From Solirubrobacteraceae bacterium (GTDB lineage: Bacteria; Actinomycetota; Thermoleophilia; Solirubrobacterales; Solirubrobacteraceae), in the NCBI GenBank assembly GCA_023230855.1, contig JALNWQ010000007.1, positions 1 through 64,000 on the forward strand: 64,000 bases of DNA, read 5' to 3'. Position numbers and translations under genes: made by a program. The notes beneath the pieces are model-generated. The model worked only from the letters and a program-made list of their open reading frames with translations, did no database searches and was not told the DNA's origin. Below are positions 6,598 to 18,953 of the stretch, in pieces. How positions within the stretch are numbered: position 1 is the first letter of the stretch; every line of letters starts with the position of its first letter.

Positions 6598-7581
6598 GTG
6601 GATCTGCAGCTCCTCTTCGTCAGCACCGGCGGCTCGGTGCCCACCGCCCGTCGCGGGCTCCCGGCGATCCTGCTGCAGCGTGGGGGAGAGCACGTCCTCA
6701 TCGACTGCGGCGAGGGGACGCAACGTCAGCTCATGCGGTCGACCGCGGGCCTGGCGGAGATCGACCTCGTGCTCATCACCCACCTGCACGCCGACCACTG
6801 GCTCGGCCTGCCGGGGCTCCTCAAGACGCTCGACCTGCGGGAGCGCACCGCCCCGTTGACGGTCGCAGGGCCGGTCGGGGTCCGGGCGGCGCTCGAGACG
6901 GTGCTCGGCGTGGTCGGTCGCGTCGCCTACCCGCTGCGGATCGTCGAGCTCGGGATCGGCGACCGGTTGGACCGCGACGGATGGCGGGTCGAGGCGCTCG
7001 AGGCCCGCCACCGCACCACCGCCCTGGGGTACCTCCTGCTCGAGGACGATCGTCCCGGCCGGTTCGACCCGGAGCGGGCGCGTGCGGCCGGCGTGACCGA
7101 CCCGCGGGACTTCGGTCGACTCCAGCGCGGCGAGACCGTCGACGGGGTGGAGCCCTCGACGGTGATGGGCCCGGCCCGTCGCGGACGTCGGATCGTCGTG
7201 TCGGGCGACACGCGGCCCGCCCCCGGGATCGCGGCCGCGGCGGTCGGCGCCGATCTGCTGGTGCACGAGGCGACGTTCACCGACGAGCACGTGGAGCGCG
7301 CGCGCAAGACCGGGCACAGCACCGCCCGCGAGGCCGCCACGCTCGCCGCCGAGGCCGGGGTGGCGATGCTCGCGCTCGTGCACCTGTCGGCACGGCATCG
7401 GCCGTCCGAGGCGCTGGACGAGGCGCGGGCCGTGCTCCCCGGCGCGCTGTTGCCCCGCGATCTCGACGTCGTCGAGGTGCCGTTCCCCGAGCGGGGGGGT
7501 CCGGTGTACGTGCCGCGGGGCGGACGGCCGCCCAGGCCGGGCGACGCCGAGGGCGCTGATAGCCTTCCGCCCGTTCGTTAA
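6598..7581 (+). CDS. rnz: Ribonuclease Z-like metallo-beta-lactamase
   Basis: This 327-aa protein belongs to the tRNA 3'-processing endonuclease family, which cleaves after the discriminator base of tRNAs lacking an encoded CCA; the tRNA-Arg next door is such a tRNA. The beta-lactamase motif HLHADHWLGL gives zinc ligands His62, His64, Asp66 and His67. Further metal-site motifs are ARHRTTALGY, SGDTRPAP and HSTAREAATLAAEAG with a late VHLSAR histidine. The start GTG 6598 begins VDLQLLFVSTGGSVPTARRG, matching the family N-terminus. The last 30 residues are a Pro/Arg-rich tail that overlaps the pyr promoter. Confidence 0.88.
   Translation: MDLQLLFVSTGGSVPTARRGLPAILLQRGGEHVLIDCGEGTQRQLMRSTAGLAEIDLVLITHLHADHWLGLPGLLKTLDLRERTAPLTVAGPVGVRAALETVLGVVGRVAYPLRIVELGIGDRLDRDGWRVEALEARHRTTALGYLLLEDDRPGRFDPERARAAGVTDPRDFGRLQRGETVDGVEPSTVMGPARRGRRIVVSGDTRPAPGIAAAAVGADLLVHEATFTDEHVERARKTGHSTAREAATLAAEAGVAMLALVHLSARHRPSEALDEARAVLPGALLPRDLDVVEVPFPERGGPVYVPRGGRPPRPGDAEGADSLPPVR
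7560..7565 (+). promoter_or_regulatory. Candidate -10 box of the pyr operon
   Basis: TAGCCT lies inside the 3' end of rnz. Transcription would begin near 7572, giving a leader of about 40 nt that consists mostly of the PyrR-binding loop. No clear -35 box is visible. Confidence 0.4.
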
Positions 7582-7601
7582 CCCGGTCCCGTGAGGCCGG
7601 G
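7582..7601 (+). promoter_or_regulatory. PyrR-binding loop in the pyrR leader
   Basis: The stem CCCGG/CCGGG (7582-7586, 7597-7601) closes a region that reads GGTCCCGTGAGGCC, matching the known PyrR anti-antiterminator consensus RGUCCNGNGAGGCY. No terminator follows, and the only purine-rich SD-like stretch (GUGAGG) is inside the loop, 17 nt from ATG 7614. This fits translational repression by PyrR, as described for Mycobacterium smegmatis, better than transcription attenuation. Confidence 0.65.
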
Positions 7602-7613
7602 ACGATCCCCACG

Positions 7614-8183
7614 ATGAGCACCGAGACCACCGTCCTCGACGGCGCCGACATGGCGCGTACCCTGGCCCGCATCGCGCACCAGGTGGTCGAGGGGCATCCC
7701 GACCCGTCGACGCTCGTGCTCGTGGGGATCCACACGCGGGGCGCCATCCTCGCCCGCCGCCTGCGGGACCGGCTGACCGACCTGCTGGGGCGCGAGGTGC
7801 CGCTGGGCGAGATCGACATCTCGTTCTACCGCGACGACCTCGACACCCGCGGCGCCGACGACGGTCCGGTGATCCACGCGACGAACCTCTTCGACGTGCC
7901 GCTCGTCGGCGCGTCGGTCGTCCTCGTCGACGACGTCCTGTACACCGGTCGCACGATCCGCGCGGCGATCGAGGCGCTCTTCGACCACGGGCGCCCGGGC
8001 CGCGTGCAGCTGGCGGTCCTCGTCGACCGGGGGCACCGCGAGCTGCCGATCCGAGCCGACTACGTCGGCAAGAACCTGCCGACCGCCACCGCCGAGCGGG
8101 TCAACGTGCGGGTGCGGGAGTCCGACGGCGACGACGCGGTGTCGATCGTGCGCCCGGCCGCGGCGTCCGGGGAGGACCGCTGA
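7614..8183 (+). CDS. pyrR: Bifunctional pyr regulator / uracil phosphoribosyltransferase
   Basis: This 189-aa protein is the typical PyrR length. The PRPP-binding motif is VVLVDDVLYTGRTIRAAI (about residues 101-118), and the N-terminal LVLVGIHTRGAILARRL matches PyrR. It binds pyr mRNA loops when UMP or UTP is high and has weak uracil phosphoribosyltransferase activity. Its own leader carries the expected binding loop 12 nt before the start. The stop overlaps the start of pyrB (TGATG). Confidence 0.95.
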   Translation: MSTETTVLDGADMARTLARIAHQVVEGHPDPSTLVLVGIHTRGAILARRLRDRLTDLLGREVPLGEIDISFYRDDLDTRGADDGPVIHATNLFDVPLVGASVVLVDDVLYTGRTIRAAIEALFDHGRPGRVQLAVLVDRGHRELPIRADYVGKNLPTATAERVNVRVRESDGDDAVSIVRPAAASGEDR

Positions 8184-9127
8184 TGCGTCACCTGCTCTCG
8201 ATCGAGGACCTCGACCGCGCCGGGATCGAGCGGATCTGCGACCGGGCCGCGTCGTTCGCGGAGGTCGCCGACCGGTCGATCAAGAAGGTCCCGGCGCTGC
8301 GCGGCCGCACGGTCCTCAACCTCTTCTACGAGTCGTCGACCCGCACCCGGTCGAGCTTCGAGCTCGCCGCCAAGCGGCTCAGCGCCGACGTCGTGAACTT
8401 CGCCGCCAGCGGCTCGTCGGTCGAGAAGGGCGAGTCGCTGCGCGACACCGTCCAGACGCTCGCCGCGCACCGCCCGCACGCGATCGTCGTCCGCACCCCG
8501 TGGGCGGGCGCGTCGCAGCTCATCACGAACTGGACCGACGCCGCGATCGTCAACGCCGGCGACGGGCAGCACGAGCACCCCACGCAGGCGCTGCTCGACG
8601 TCTACACGCTGCGCTCGCGCCTGGGGTCGCTCGACGGCCTCGACGTCTGGATCGTCGGGGACGTCCGTCACAGCCGGGTCGCGCGCTCGCTCGTCCTCGC
8701 CCTGCAGACGATGGGGGCGACCGTCACGGTGTGCGGACCGCCGACCCTCGTCCCGCGCGACATCGCGGTGCTGGGGTGCGACGTGCGGTACACGCTCGAC
8801 GAGTTGCCGCGCGCCGACGTCGTGTACGCCCTGCGGATGCAGAACGAGCGGATGGAGCAGGCGTACGTGCCGACGTTGCGCGAGTACGCCGCCGTCTACC
8901 AGATCGACGCGCGCCGACTGGGGCCCGACCAGCTGCTCATGCACCCCGGGCCGGTCAACCGCGGCGTCGAGCTCGCCGGCGACGTCGTCGACGGGCCCCG
9001 CTCGCTCATCCTCGACCAGGTCCGCGCCGGCGTCCTCGTCCGGATGGCGGTCCTCTTCGAGGTCCTCGCCGGCCGCGAGGACGGGCCGCGCCCCACGGCC
9101 CCCCCGACCCAGGAGACGCCCGCATGA
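8183..9127 (+). CDS. pyrB: Aspartate carbamoyltransferase, catalytic chain
   Basis: This 314-aa protein condenses carbamoyl phosphate and aspartate, the second step of UMP synthesis. The carbamoyl phosphate loop FYESSTRTRSSFELAAKRL (near residue 50) and the HPTQALLD motif are present. C-terminal motifs VWIVGDVRHSRVARS and LLMHPGPVNRGVEL are typical of the aspartate domain. No pyrI regulatory chain is present. It is translationally coupled to pyrR and overlaps pyrC by ATGA. Confidence 0.96.
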   Translation: MRHLLSIEDLDRAGIERICDRAASFAEVADRSIKKVPALRGRTVLNLFYESSTRTRSSFELAAKRLSADVVNFAASGSSVEKGESLRDTVQTLAAHRPHAIVVRTPWAGASQLITNWTDAAIVNAGDGQHEHPTQALLDVYTLRSRLGSLDGLDVWIVGDVRHSRVARSLVLALQTMGATVTVCGPPTLVPRDIAVLGCDVRYTLDELPRADVVYALRMQNERMEQAYVPTLREYAAVYQIDARRLGPDQLLMHPGPVNRGVELAGDVVDGPRSLILDQVRAGVLVRMAVLFEVLAGREDGPRPTAPPTQETPA

Positions 9128-10464
9128 CCACGCCCGACCCCCTCGTCTGGACCGGGGGCGCCCCGGTCGACCTGCTCGTGCGCCGCGTGCACGTCCTCGC
9201 GCCACGGGAGGGGATCGACGCGCCGCACGACGTGCGCGTGCGCGGCGGGAGCGTCGCCGAGATCGCGCCGCCCGGGTCGCTGGACCCCGCCGACGGCGAG
9301 GAGGTCGTCGAGGGCGAGGGGCTCCACCTGTTCCCCGGGTTCTTCGACCCGCACGTGCACCTGCGCGTCCCCGGGCAGGAGCACAAGGAGGACCTGGAGT
9401 CCGGCACCCGCTCGGCGGCCGCCGGCGGCTACGTCGGGGTCGTCGCGATGCCGAACACGACGCCGGTCGTCGACTCCGCGTCGTTGCTGCGGTCGCTGCG
9501 CGACCTGGCCGTGCGCAACGCCCGCGTGCCGGTCGGGTTCACGGCCGCGATCACCCGCGACCTGGCCGGGACCGAGCTCACCGAGATGGCGGACCTGCGC
9601 TCCGCGGGGGCGGTCGGGTTCACCGACGACGGCCGGCCGGTCGTCAGCGCCGGGATGCTCCGCAAGGCGATCCAGTACCAGCGGATGAGCGGCGGGGTCA
9701 TCGCCCTGCACGAGGAGGACCCGACGCTGTCGGCCGGGGGCGCGATGCGCGAGGGCGCGATGTCGGCCCGGCTCGGCATCGCCGGGATCCCCGCGCTGTC
9801 GGAGTCGACGATGGTCGCCCGCGACGCCGCGATCGCCGGCCACGAGGAGGGCCGCGTCCACTTCCAGCACCTGTCGGCGGTCGCGTCGGTCGACGCGCTG
9901 CGCGCCGGCAAGGCCCGCGGCTGGCGGCTGAGCGGCGAGGCGTCGCCGCACCACCTGTGCCTCACCGACGAGGCGGTCCGCGACCTCGACACGTCGATGA
10001 AGATGAACCCGCCGCTGGGGTTCGAGGAGGACCGGCAGGCGTTGATCGAGGGCGTCCGCGACGGCACGATCGAGTGCATCGCCACCGACCACGCTCCGCA
10101 CGCCCCCGACGAGAAGGACGTCCCGTTCGAGCAGGCGCCGATGGGCACCACCGGGCTGGAGAGCGCGTTCGCCGCGGTCTACACGCAGCTCGTCCGCCCC
10201 GGCGTGCTGCCGTTGGGGGTCGTCGTCGAGCGCCTGAGCGCCGGGGCCGGCCTCATGGACCTGCCGCTGCCGACGATCGCCGTCGGCGCGCCGGCCGATC
10301 TGTGCCTCGTCGACCTGGAGCGCGAGTGGACCGTCGGCGCCGACGGCTACCGCAGCCGCTCCCGCAACTGTTGCTTCGACGGTCGTGCGGTGCACGGCCG
10401 CGTCCTGCTGACCGTCGCCGCCGGCACGGTCGCCCACCGCGACGACGCCCTCGCCGCCGCGTGA
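9124..10464 (+). CDS. pyrC: Dihydroorotase
   Basis: This 446-aa amidohydrolase cyclises N-carbamoyl-aspartate. Zinc ligands are visible in FDPHVHLRVPG (HxH), a later His in the ALHEED region, HFQHLS, and Asp in CIATDHAPHAP. The length and motifs fit the class-I, long PyrC. ATG 9124 overlaps the pyrB stop. Confidence 0.95.
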   Translation: MTTPDPLVWTGGAPVDLLVRRVHVLAPREGIDAPHDVRVRGGSVAEIAPPGSLDPADGEEVVEGEGLHLFPGFFDPHVHLRVPGQEHKEDLESGTRSAAAGGYVGVVAMPNTTPVVDSASLLRSLRDLAVRNARVPVGFTAAITRDLAGTELTEMADLRSAGAVGFTDDGRPVVSAGMLRKAIQYQRMSGGVIALHEEDPTLSAGGAMREGAMSARLGIAGIPALSESTMVARDAAIAGHEEGRVHFQHLSAVASVDALRAGKARGWRLSGEASPHHLCLTDEAVRDLDTSMKMNPPLGFEEDRQALIEGVRDGTIECIATDHAPHAPDEKDVPFEQAPMGTTGLESAFAAVYTQLVRPGVLPLGVVVERLSAGAGLMDLPLPTIAVGAPADLCLVDLEREWTVGADGYRSRSRNCCFDGRAVHGRVLLTVAAGTVAHRDDALAAA

Positions 10465-10490
10465 GCCCCGATCCCGCCCAGGAGCCGCCC

Positions 10491-11764
10491 GTGCCCGACC
10501 CCGCCAGTCCCCGTCCCGCCTACGTCCTGCTCGAGGACGGGACCCGCTTCGACGGCCTGGCCTGCGCCGCGCTCGGCGAGGGGGCGTGCGACGGCACGAC
10601 CGGCGAGGTGGTCTTCACGACCGGCATGGCCGGCTACCAGGAATCGGTGACCGATCCGTCGTTCGCCGCCCAGCTCGTCGTCTTCACCTACCCGCACATC
10701 GGCAACTACGGGGTGCGGGAGTCGGCGATGCAGTCCGACCGCATCCACGCCCGCGCGGTGATCATGCGCGAGGCGGTCGACCACGACGACGCGCCCTCGA
10801 GCGAGCAGGGCTGGCTCTCGTGGCTGCGGGACGCCGGCGTGCCCGGCATCACCGGACTCGACACCCGCGCGCTCGTGCGCCACATCCGCGACCGCGGCGC
10901 GATGCGCGGCGGCGTCTTCGCCGGCGACGTGGCGCAGGAGGACGCCGCCGCCCGGATCGCCGCCGAGCCGACGATGGCCGGCCTCGACCTGGCGTCGACG
11001 GTCACCCCCGAGCGGGTGGAGCTCGTCGGCGCCGCCCGCAACCCCGACGGCCCGCTCATCGCCGTCATCGACACCGGGGTCAAGCGGTCGATCGTCAACA
11101 CGTTCGTCGAGCGCGGCGCCCGCATGCGCCTGCACCCGTTGAGCGACGGTCCCGACGCGCTGCTGGCGGCGGAGCCCGGTGGTCGCGAGCCCGACGCCGT
11201 GTTCCTCGCCAACGGTCCCGGCGACCCCGGCGCGGTCGAGCACGTCGTCGACACCCTGCGCGCGATCCTCGGCCGCAAGCCGGTGTTCGGGATCTGCATG
11301 GGCCACCAGCTCCTCTGCCGCGCGGTCGGCCTGGAGACGTTCAAGCTGCCGTTCGGGCACCGTGGCGGCAACCATCCGGTGAAGGACCTCGCCACCGGCC
11401 GCGTGGAGATCACGTCGCAGAACCACGGGTTCGCGGTCCAGACCCCGGACGGCACCGGCCGGATCGAGGACGACGAGCCGATCCGGTGGGAGACGGCGTT
11501 CGGCCCGGCGGTCCTCAGCCACCTCAACCTCTACGACCGCACCGTCGAGGGCCTGACGCTGCCCGACGCCAACGCCGCGGCGGTGCAGTACCACCCCGAG
11601 GCGGCCCCGGGCCCGAGCGACGCGGCCTACCTCTTCGACCGGTTCCTGCAGCGGATCCGCGAGCACCGCCCGATCGGCGACGTCGCCCGCCAGACCCGCG
11701 ACGACGTCGACGACGGCCCGCCCGGGGCGCCGACGACCACCGACACCACCGAGGGGAACGCCTG

Positions 11765-11765
<1 letters not shown>
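10491..11765 (+). CDS. carA: Carbamoyl-phosphate synthase small (glutaminase) subunit
   Basis: This 424-aa protein hydrolyses glutamine and passes ammonia to CarB. GTG 10491 is chosen because AGGAG (10480-10484) lies 6 nt upstream; GTG 10461, overlapping the pyrC stop, is the alternative. The class-I amidotransferase triad is Cys269 in FGICMGHQL, with His368 and Glu370 in YHPEA. The N-terminal domain begins AYVLLEDGTRFDG and includes TGMAGYQESVTDPSFA. The stop and the carB start share a base (TGATG). Confidence 0.96.
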
Positions 11766-14985
<3,220 letters not shown>

Positions 14986-14989
<4 letters not shown>

Positions 14990-15915
14990 CGACGTCGGGC
15001 GCGAGCGGCGGGCCGCCGGCGCGCCCGACGCCGGCCGCTCCCGCGACGACGATCGCCGGGGTGCGGCTCGAGCATCCTCTGCTCAACGCCGCCGGGACCG
15101 CCAAGTCGCTCGACGACGTCGCACGGCTCGCCCGATCGTCGGTGGCCGCGATCACGGTCGGCTCGATCACGCGCGAGGAGCGCGCCGGCAACGCCGGCGA
15201 GGTCTACGCGTCGCGTCCCGGCTGCGCGGTCAACGCGCTCGGCATGCCCAACCGGGGGGCCGCCTTCTACCGCGACGCGCTGCCCGAGATGGTCGCCGTG
15301 GCCCACGCGGCGTCCAAGCCGCTGGTGGTGTCCGTCGCCGGATTCGACCCGGGCGAGTACGGGGAGCTCGCGGCGCTGGCCGCCGACGCGGGCGCGGACC
15401 TCGTGGAGCTCAACCTCGGGTGCCCCAACGTCTGGGAGGACGGATCCCAGCACCGCATCGCGAGCTTCGACCCCGAGCTCGTCGCCCGCTCGGTCGGCGC
15501 CGCGTCCGGCCTCGACGTCCCGGTGGGGGCCAAGCTGTCGCCGCTCGGGGACCCGGTGCTGCTCGCCGAGGTCGCCGACGCGCTCGCCGGAGGGCCGACG
15601 GCCTTCGTCGTCACGAGCAACACGTTCCCCAACGGCCTCGTCCTACGACCGGACGGCCGGCCGGCGATCGACGTCGGCCTCGGCGGCGTGTCCGGCGCCG
15701 CGATGCGCCCGATCGCGCTCGGACAGGTCGCGCAACTTCGCGCCCGGCTTCCGGCCACCGTCGACGTCGTCGGCGTCGGTGGGGTGCGGTCCGGGGCGGA
15801 CCTCGACGACCTCCTGTCGGTCGGGGCGACCGCCGTCGCCGCCGCCACGCTCTTCTGGGACGCGGACGAGGATCCCCGTGCCTACGCGGATCTCCTCGCC
15901 GACTGGGTCGACTGA
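14986..15915 (+). CDS. pyrD: Dihydroorotate dehydrogenase, class 1 type
   Basis: This 309-aa flavoprotein oxidises dihydroorotate to orotate. It aligns with class 1 enzymes: LLNAAGTAKS, NALGMPNRG, VVSVAGFDPGEY, and ELNLGCPNVW, whose Cys corresponds to the catalytic Cys of class 1A (Lactococcus) enzymes. Class 2 membrane enzymes use Ser and have an N-terminal amphipathic helix, absent here. No pyrK (electron-transfer subunit of class 1B) or pyrF is adjacent, so the electron acceptor is uncertain. GTG 14986 overlaps the carB stop. Confidence 0.87.
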
Positions 15916-15978
15916 GCCCCCGCGACACCCGCCATCCGGGGGGACGGCGCCCGCCCGATTCGCGTCACGCCACCCAAG

Positions 15979-15997
15979 CCTGAACCTCGAGTTCAGG
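15979..15997. promoter_or_regulatory. Inverted repeat upstream of mihF (possible operator)
   Basis: CCTGAAC-CTCGA-GTTCAGG: perfect 7-bp arms with a 5-nt spacer, 46 bp upstream of the mihF -10 box. It resembles a LexA half-site pair but with a spacer of 5 instead of 4, so another dimeric regulator is as likely. Confidence 0.35.
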
Positions 15998-16043
15998 TGC
16001 AGGCGAGTTGCTCTCCGGGCCTGCGTCAGGGCGTCGCGACGGG

Positions 16044-16049
16044 TAGACT
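16044..16049 (+). promoter_or_regulatory. Candidate -10 box of mihF
   Basis: TAGACT lies 9 nt before ATG 16059, predicting a very short leader. Confidence 0.55.
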
Positions 16050-16058
16050 CGCCGCGCG

Positions 16059-16409
16059 ATGTCGGCCGCCACGAACCTCCCGTCGAAGACGTCGTCCACG
16101 CCCGAGCGGTCGCTCAACCAGCGGATGGACGCCCTGCAGCGCGCGAACGACGTGCGCTCCCGTCGGGCGGCCCTCAAGCGCGATCTCAAGGCGGGGCGAC
16201 GCGCGATCGACCAGCTGCTCGAGGCGCCACCGGAGTGGCTCGAGACGGCCAAGGTCATGGACATCCTCATGGCCGTGCCGAAGTACGGCCGCGTGCGCGC
16301 CGGCAAGGTGCTGCAGCAGTGCCGGATCTCGGCGTCGAAGACCGTCGGCGGCCTCACCCCCCGCCAGCGCGGCGAGCTCGTCCAGGCCCTCCGCCAGCCT
16401 CGCGGCTGA
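16059..16409 (+). CDS. mihF: Actinobacterial integration host factor MihF
   Basis: This 116-aa nucleoid-associated protein lies directly before gmk, its conserved place in Actinobacteria. A basic N-terminal helix (RSRRAALKRDLKAGRRAI) is followed by a helix-two-turn-helix DNA-binding segment (MAVPKYGRVRAGKVLQQC, then ISASKTVGGLTPRQRG). mIHF was first found as the host factor for phage L5 integration. The window also carries an integrated element, which may use it. Confidence 0.93.
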   Translation: MSAATNLPSKTSSTPERSLNQRMDALQRANDVRSRRAALKRDLKAGRRAIDQLLEAPPEWLETAKVMDILMAVPKYGRVRAGKVLQQCRISASKTVGGLTPRQRGELVQALRQPRG

Positions 16410-16417
16410 GCGTCCCG

Positions 16418-16984
16418 GTGGCCCGGGTCTTCGTCATCACCGGCCCGTCGGGGGTCGGCAAGGGCACGCTCATCCGGCGACTGCGCTCCGCGCTCCCGGA
16501 GCTGCGCCTGAGCGTGTCCGCCACGACCCGCGCCCCGCGCGAGGGCGAGGAGCACGGTCGCGACTACTGGTTCCTCGACGAGGACGCGTTCGCCCGCCAG
16601 GTCCGCGACGGCGAGTTCGTCGAGCACGCGGAGTACGCCGGCCGCCGCTACGGCACCCTGCGGTCCGAGCTCGACCGGCACCTCGCCGACGGCGCGCCGG
16701 TCGTCCTCGAGATCGAGGTCCAGGGGGCCCAGCAGGTGCGCGGGACGATGCCCGAGGCGGTGCAGGTGTTCGTGGCCCCGCCGAGCTTCGACGCGTTGCG
16801 CGAGCGGCTCGAGCGGCGCGGCACGGACGACCCGGACGTCATCCGCCGACGGCTCGACGTGTCGCTCGGCGAGCTGCGTCAGCAGGAGCAGTTCGACCAC
16901 CTCATCGTCAACGACGACCTCGACGCCGCCACCGCGCGCCTCGTCGGCATCGTCCGCGACGAGATCGGTCGGCCGTCGTCGTGA
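16418..16984 (+). CDS. gmk: Guanylate kinase
   Basis: This 188-aa enzyme phosphorylates GMP to GDP. P-loop ITGPSGVGKGTLIRRL is near the N-terminus; GMP-binding motifs VSATTRAPREGEEHGRDYWF and EFVEHAEYAGRRYGT follow; the lid contains RLERRGTDDPDVIRRRL. GTG 16418 is 8 nt after the mihF stop, implying cotranscription. Confidence 0.95.
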   Translation: MARVFVITGPSGVGKGTLIRRLRSALPELRLSVSATTRAPREGEEHGRDYWFLDEDAFARQVRDGEFVEHAEYAGRRYGTLRSELDRHLADGAPVVLEIEVQGAQQVRGTMPEAVQVFVAPPSFDALRERLERRGTDDPDVIRRRLDVSLGELRQQEQFDHLIVNDDLDAATARLVGIVRDEIGRPSS

Positions 16985-17033
16985 GCACGCGGCGGGCGCG
17001 GTCGGCGCGCGGTGCCGGACGGGCCTCGTCGCG

Positions 17034-17039
17034 TACAAT
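17034..17039 (+). promoter_or_regulatory. Candidate -10 box of rpoZ
   Basis: TACAAT lies 6 nt before ATG 17046 and is the best match to the consensus in the window; the spacing predicts a leaderless mRNA. Confidence 0.6.
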
Positions 17040-17045
17040 GGCCCG

Positions 17046-17273
17046 ATGATCTCCCCGCGCATGGACCAGCTCCTCGGCAACGTGGACTCCCACTACGCCT
17101 CGGTGCTCGTCGCCGCCAAGCGCGCCCGTCAGATCAACGCCTACTACCACAACCTCGGCGAGGGGGCGTTCGACGAGTTCCCGCCGCCGATGATCGAGAC
17201 GGCGTCGAAGAACTACCTGACGATCGCCCTCGAGGAGATCGCCGCCGGCAAGATCACCTACCGCTACCGGTAG
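17046..17273 (+). CDS. rpoZ: RNA polymerase omega subunit
   Basis: This 75-aa protein binds beta-prime and helps RNA polymerase assembly. The family motif VLVAAKRARQINAYYHNLG and the C-terminal KNYLTIALEEIAAGKITYR are clear. Position between gmk and coaBC is the standard one. Confidence 0.93.
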   Translation: MISPRMDQLLGNVDSHYASVLVAAKRARQINAYYHNLGEGAFDEFPPPMIETASKNYLTIALEEIAAGKITYRYR

Positions 17274-17308
17274 GTCCGTTCCCACCCGGACGACGCCCCG
17301 CCGGCACC

Positions 17309-18547
17309 ATGGCGCGACTGCTCCTCGGCGTCACGGGCGGGATCGCCGCCTACAAGGCGGTCGCGTTCGTCCGGCTCGCCACCGCCGCCGGTCACGTCGT
17401 GCGCGTGCTCCAGACCCCGGCGTCGCAGCGGTTCGTCGCGCCCGAGACGTTCCGGGCGATCACCGGGGCCCCGGTGCTGTCCGACGAGTTCCAGCCCGAC
17501 CCGCTGCGCGGCGCGTTCCCGGGCGACCCGCTCCCCACCCACGAGCCGATCAGCCACCTCGCGCTCGTCGAGCGCGCCGACCTGTACGTCATCGCCCCGG
17601 CGACGGCCAACACCATCGCCGCGCTCGCCCAGGGCCGCGCCGACGCGCTCGTCGCGTCGGCCTACCTCGCGGCCGACGGGCCCGTCCTCGTCGCCCCGGC
17701 GATGAACCACCGGATGTGGCACCACCCCGCCACGGTGCGCAACGTCGCCCGGGTCCGCGACGACGGCGCCGTCATCGTGCCGCCGGGCAGCGGCCGCCTG
17801 GCGTCGCTCGGCGAGGCCGGGGACGGCCGCCTCGCCGAGCCGGACGAGCTGCTCGACGCCGTCGAGCGTCGCCTCGCCGACGGGGCACGGCACGACCTCG
17901 CCGGTCTCCGGGTGCTCGTGTCCGCCGGTGGCACCCGCGAGCCGATCGACGCCGTGAGGTACGTCGGCAACCGCTCGTCCGGACGGATGGGCTACGCCGT
18001 CGCGGAGCGCGCGGCCGCCCGTGGCGCGCGGGTGACCGTGGTCGCCGCCAACGTCGCGCTGCCCGACCCGCCCGGCGTCGACGTCGTGCGGGTCGGCACG
18101 GCCGAGGAGCTCCGGCGGGCCTGCTCCGCGGCCTTCGACGCCACCGACGTGCTCGTCATGGCGGCCGCGGTCGCCGACTTCCGGCCCGCGACGCCCGAGT
18201 CGGGCAAGATCAAGAAGCAGGGGCGCGCCGGCATGACGGTCGAGCTCGAGCCCACGACCGACGTGCTGTCGGAGCTCTCGGCCCGGCGCCGCGACGGCCA
18301 GGTCCTCGTCGGGTTCGCCGCCGAGCACGGCGACGGCGCGCTCGGCCACGCCCGTGGCAAGCTCGAGCGCAAGCGCCTCGACGCCGTGGTCCTCAACGAC
18401 GTGTCGGTGCCCGGCATCGCGTTCGACGCCGTCGACAACGCGGTGACCATCGTCACGGCCGACGGCGAGCGGATCGTCGAGCGCGCGTCCAAGGTCGACG
18501 TCGCCGACGAGATCCTCGACGCGGTCGTCGCGCGCCTGCCGTCCTGA
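17309..18547 (+). CDS. coaBC: Bifunctional phosphopantothenoylcysteine decarboxylase / synthetase
   Basis: This 412-aa coenzyme A biosynthesis enzyme has an N-terminal flavin-dependent CoaC decarboxylase (GVTGGIAAYKAVAFVRL, PATANTIAALAQGRAD, APAMNHRMWHHPA with the active-site Asn). A C-terminal CoaB ligase follows (SAGGTREPIDAVRYVGNRSS, AAAVADFRPATPESGKIKK). ATG 17309 is 35 nt after rpoZ. Confidence 0.95.
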   Translation: MARLLLGVTGGIAAYKAVAFVRLATAAGHVVRVLQTPASQRFVAPETFRAITGAPVLSDEFQPDPLRGAFPGDPLPTHEPISHLALVERADLYVIAPATANTIAALAQGRADALVASAYLAADGPVLVAPAMNHRMWHHPATVRNVARVRDDGAVIVPPGSGRLASLGEAGDGRLAEPDELLDAVERRLADGARHDLAGLRVLVSAGGTREPIDAVRYVGNRSSGRMGYAVAERAAARGARVTVVAANVALPDPPGVDVVRVGTAEELRRACSAAFDATDVLVMAAAVADFRPATPESGKIKKQGRAGMTVELEPTTDVLSELSARRRDGQVLVGFAAEHGDGALGHARGKLERKRLDAVVLNDVSVPGIAFDAVDNAVTIVTADGERIVERASKVDVADEILDAVVARLPS

Positions 18548-18581
18548 CGGGGCCCGCGACGGGCCCTGGCACACTGTGGCC

Positions 18582-18953
18582 ATGGATGACGCCTACGCGC
18601 TGTACCGGTCCGGAGCGGATCTGCTCGAGCGTGGGGACCACCACGCCGCCACCCTGCCCCTCACCCGCGCCCGGGACCTGGAGCCCGAGTCGCGGATGGT
18701 GCGCGAGGCCCTCGGGCGGGCGCTGTTCGGCGCGCACCGGTTCCGGGACGCCGCGGCCGAGTTCGAGGCCGTCGTCGCGGGCGAGCCGACGAACGACTAC
18801 GCCCAGTTCTGCCTCGGGCGGGCGCTTCAGCGGTGCGGCCGCCACGCCGAGGCGCGGCCGCCCCTGACGATGGCGACGCTGCTCCGCCCCGACCGGCAGG
18901 ACTACCGGGTCTACCGCGACCGCACGATCGCCGCGCTCGGCGACGACGCATAG
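18582..18953 (+). CDS. Small TPR-repeat protein
   Basis: This 123-aa protein is made of about three tetratricopeptide-like repeats (ALYRSGADLLERGDHHAATL, MVREALGRALFGAHRFRDAA, AQFCLGRALQRCGRHAEARP). It has no signal peptide or extra domain. It likely acts as a protein-protein scaffold in the cytoplasm. ATG 18582 is preferred; an in-frame GTG lies at 18576. CACACT 6 nt before GTG 18576 may be a degenerate -10 box. Its 3' end overlaps the convergent minus-strand gene by 43 bp. Confidence 0.75.
   Translation: MDDAYALYRSGADLLERGDHHAATLPLTRARDLEPESRMVREALGRALFGAHRFRDAAAEFEAVVAGEPTNDYAQFCLGRALQRCGRHAEARPPLTMATLLRPDRQDYRVYRDRTIAALGDDA

Noticed and set aside
7582..7613. Transcription attenuator in the pyr leader
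   Set aside because: There is a PyrR-type loop but no terminator hairpin with a U-run before pyrR.
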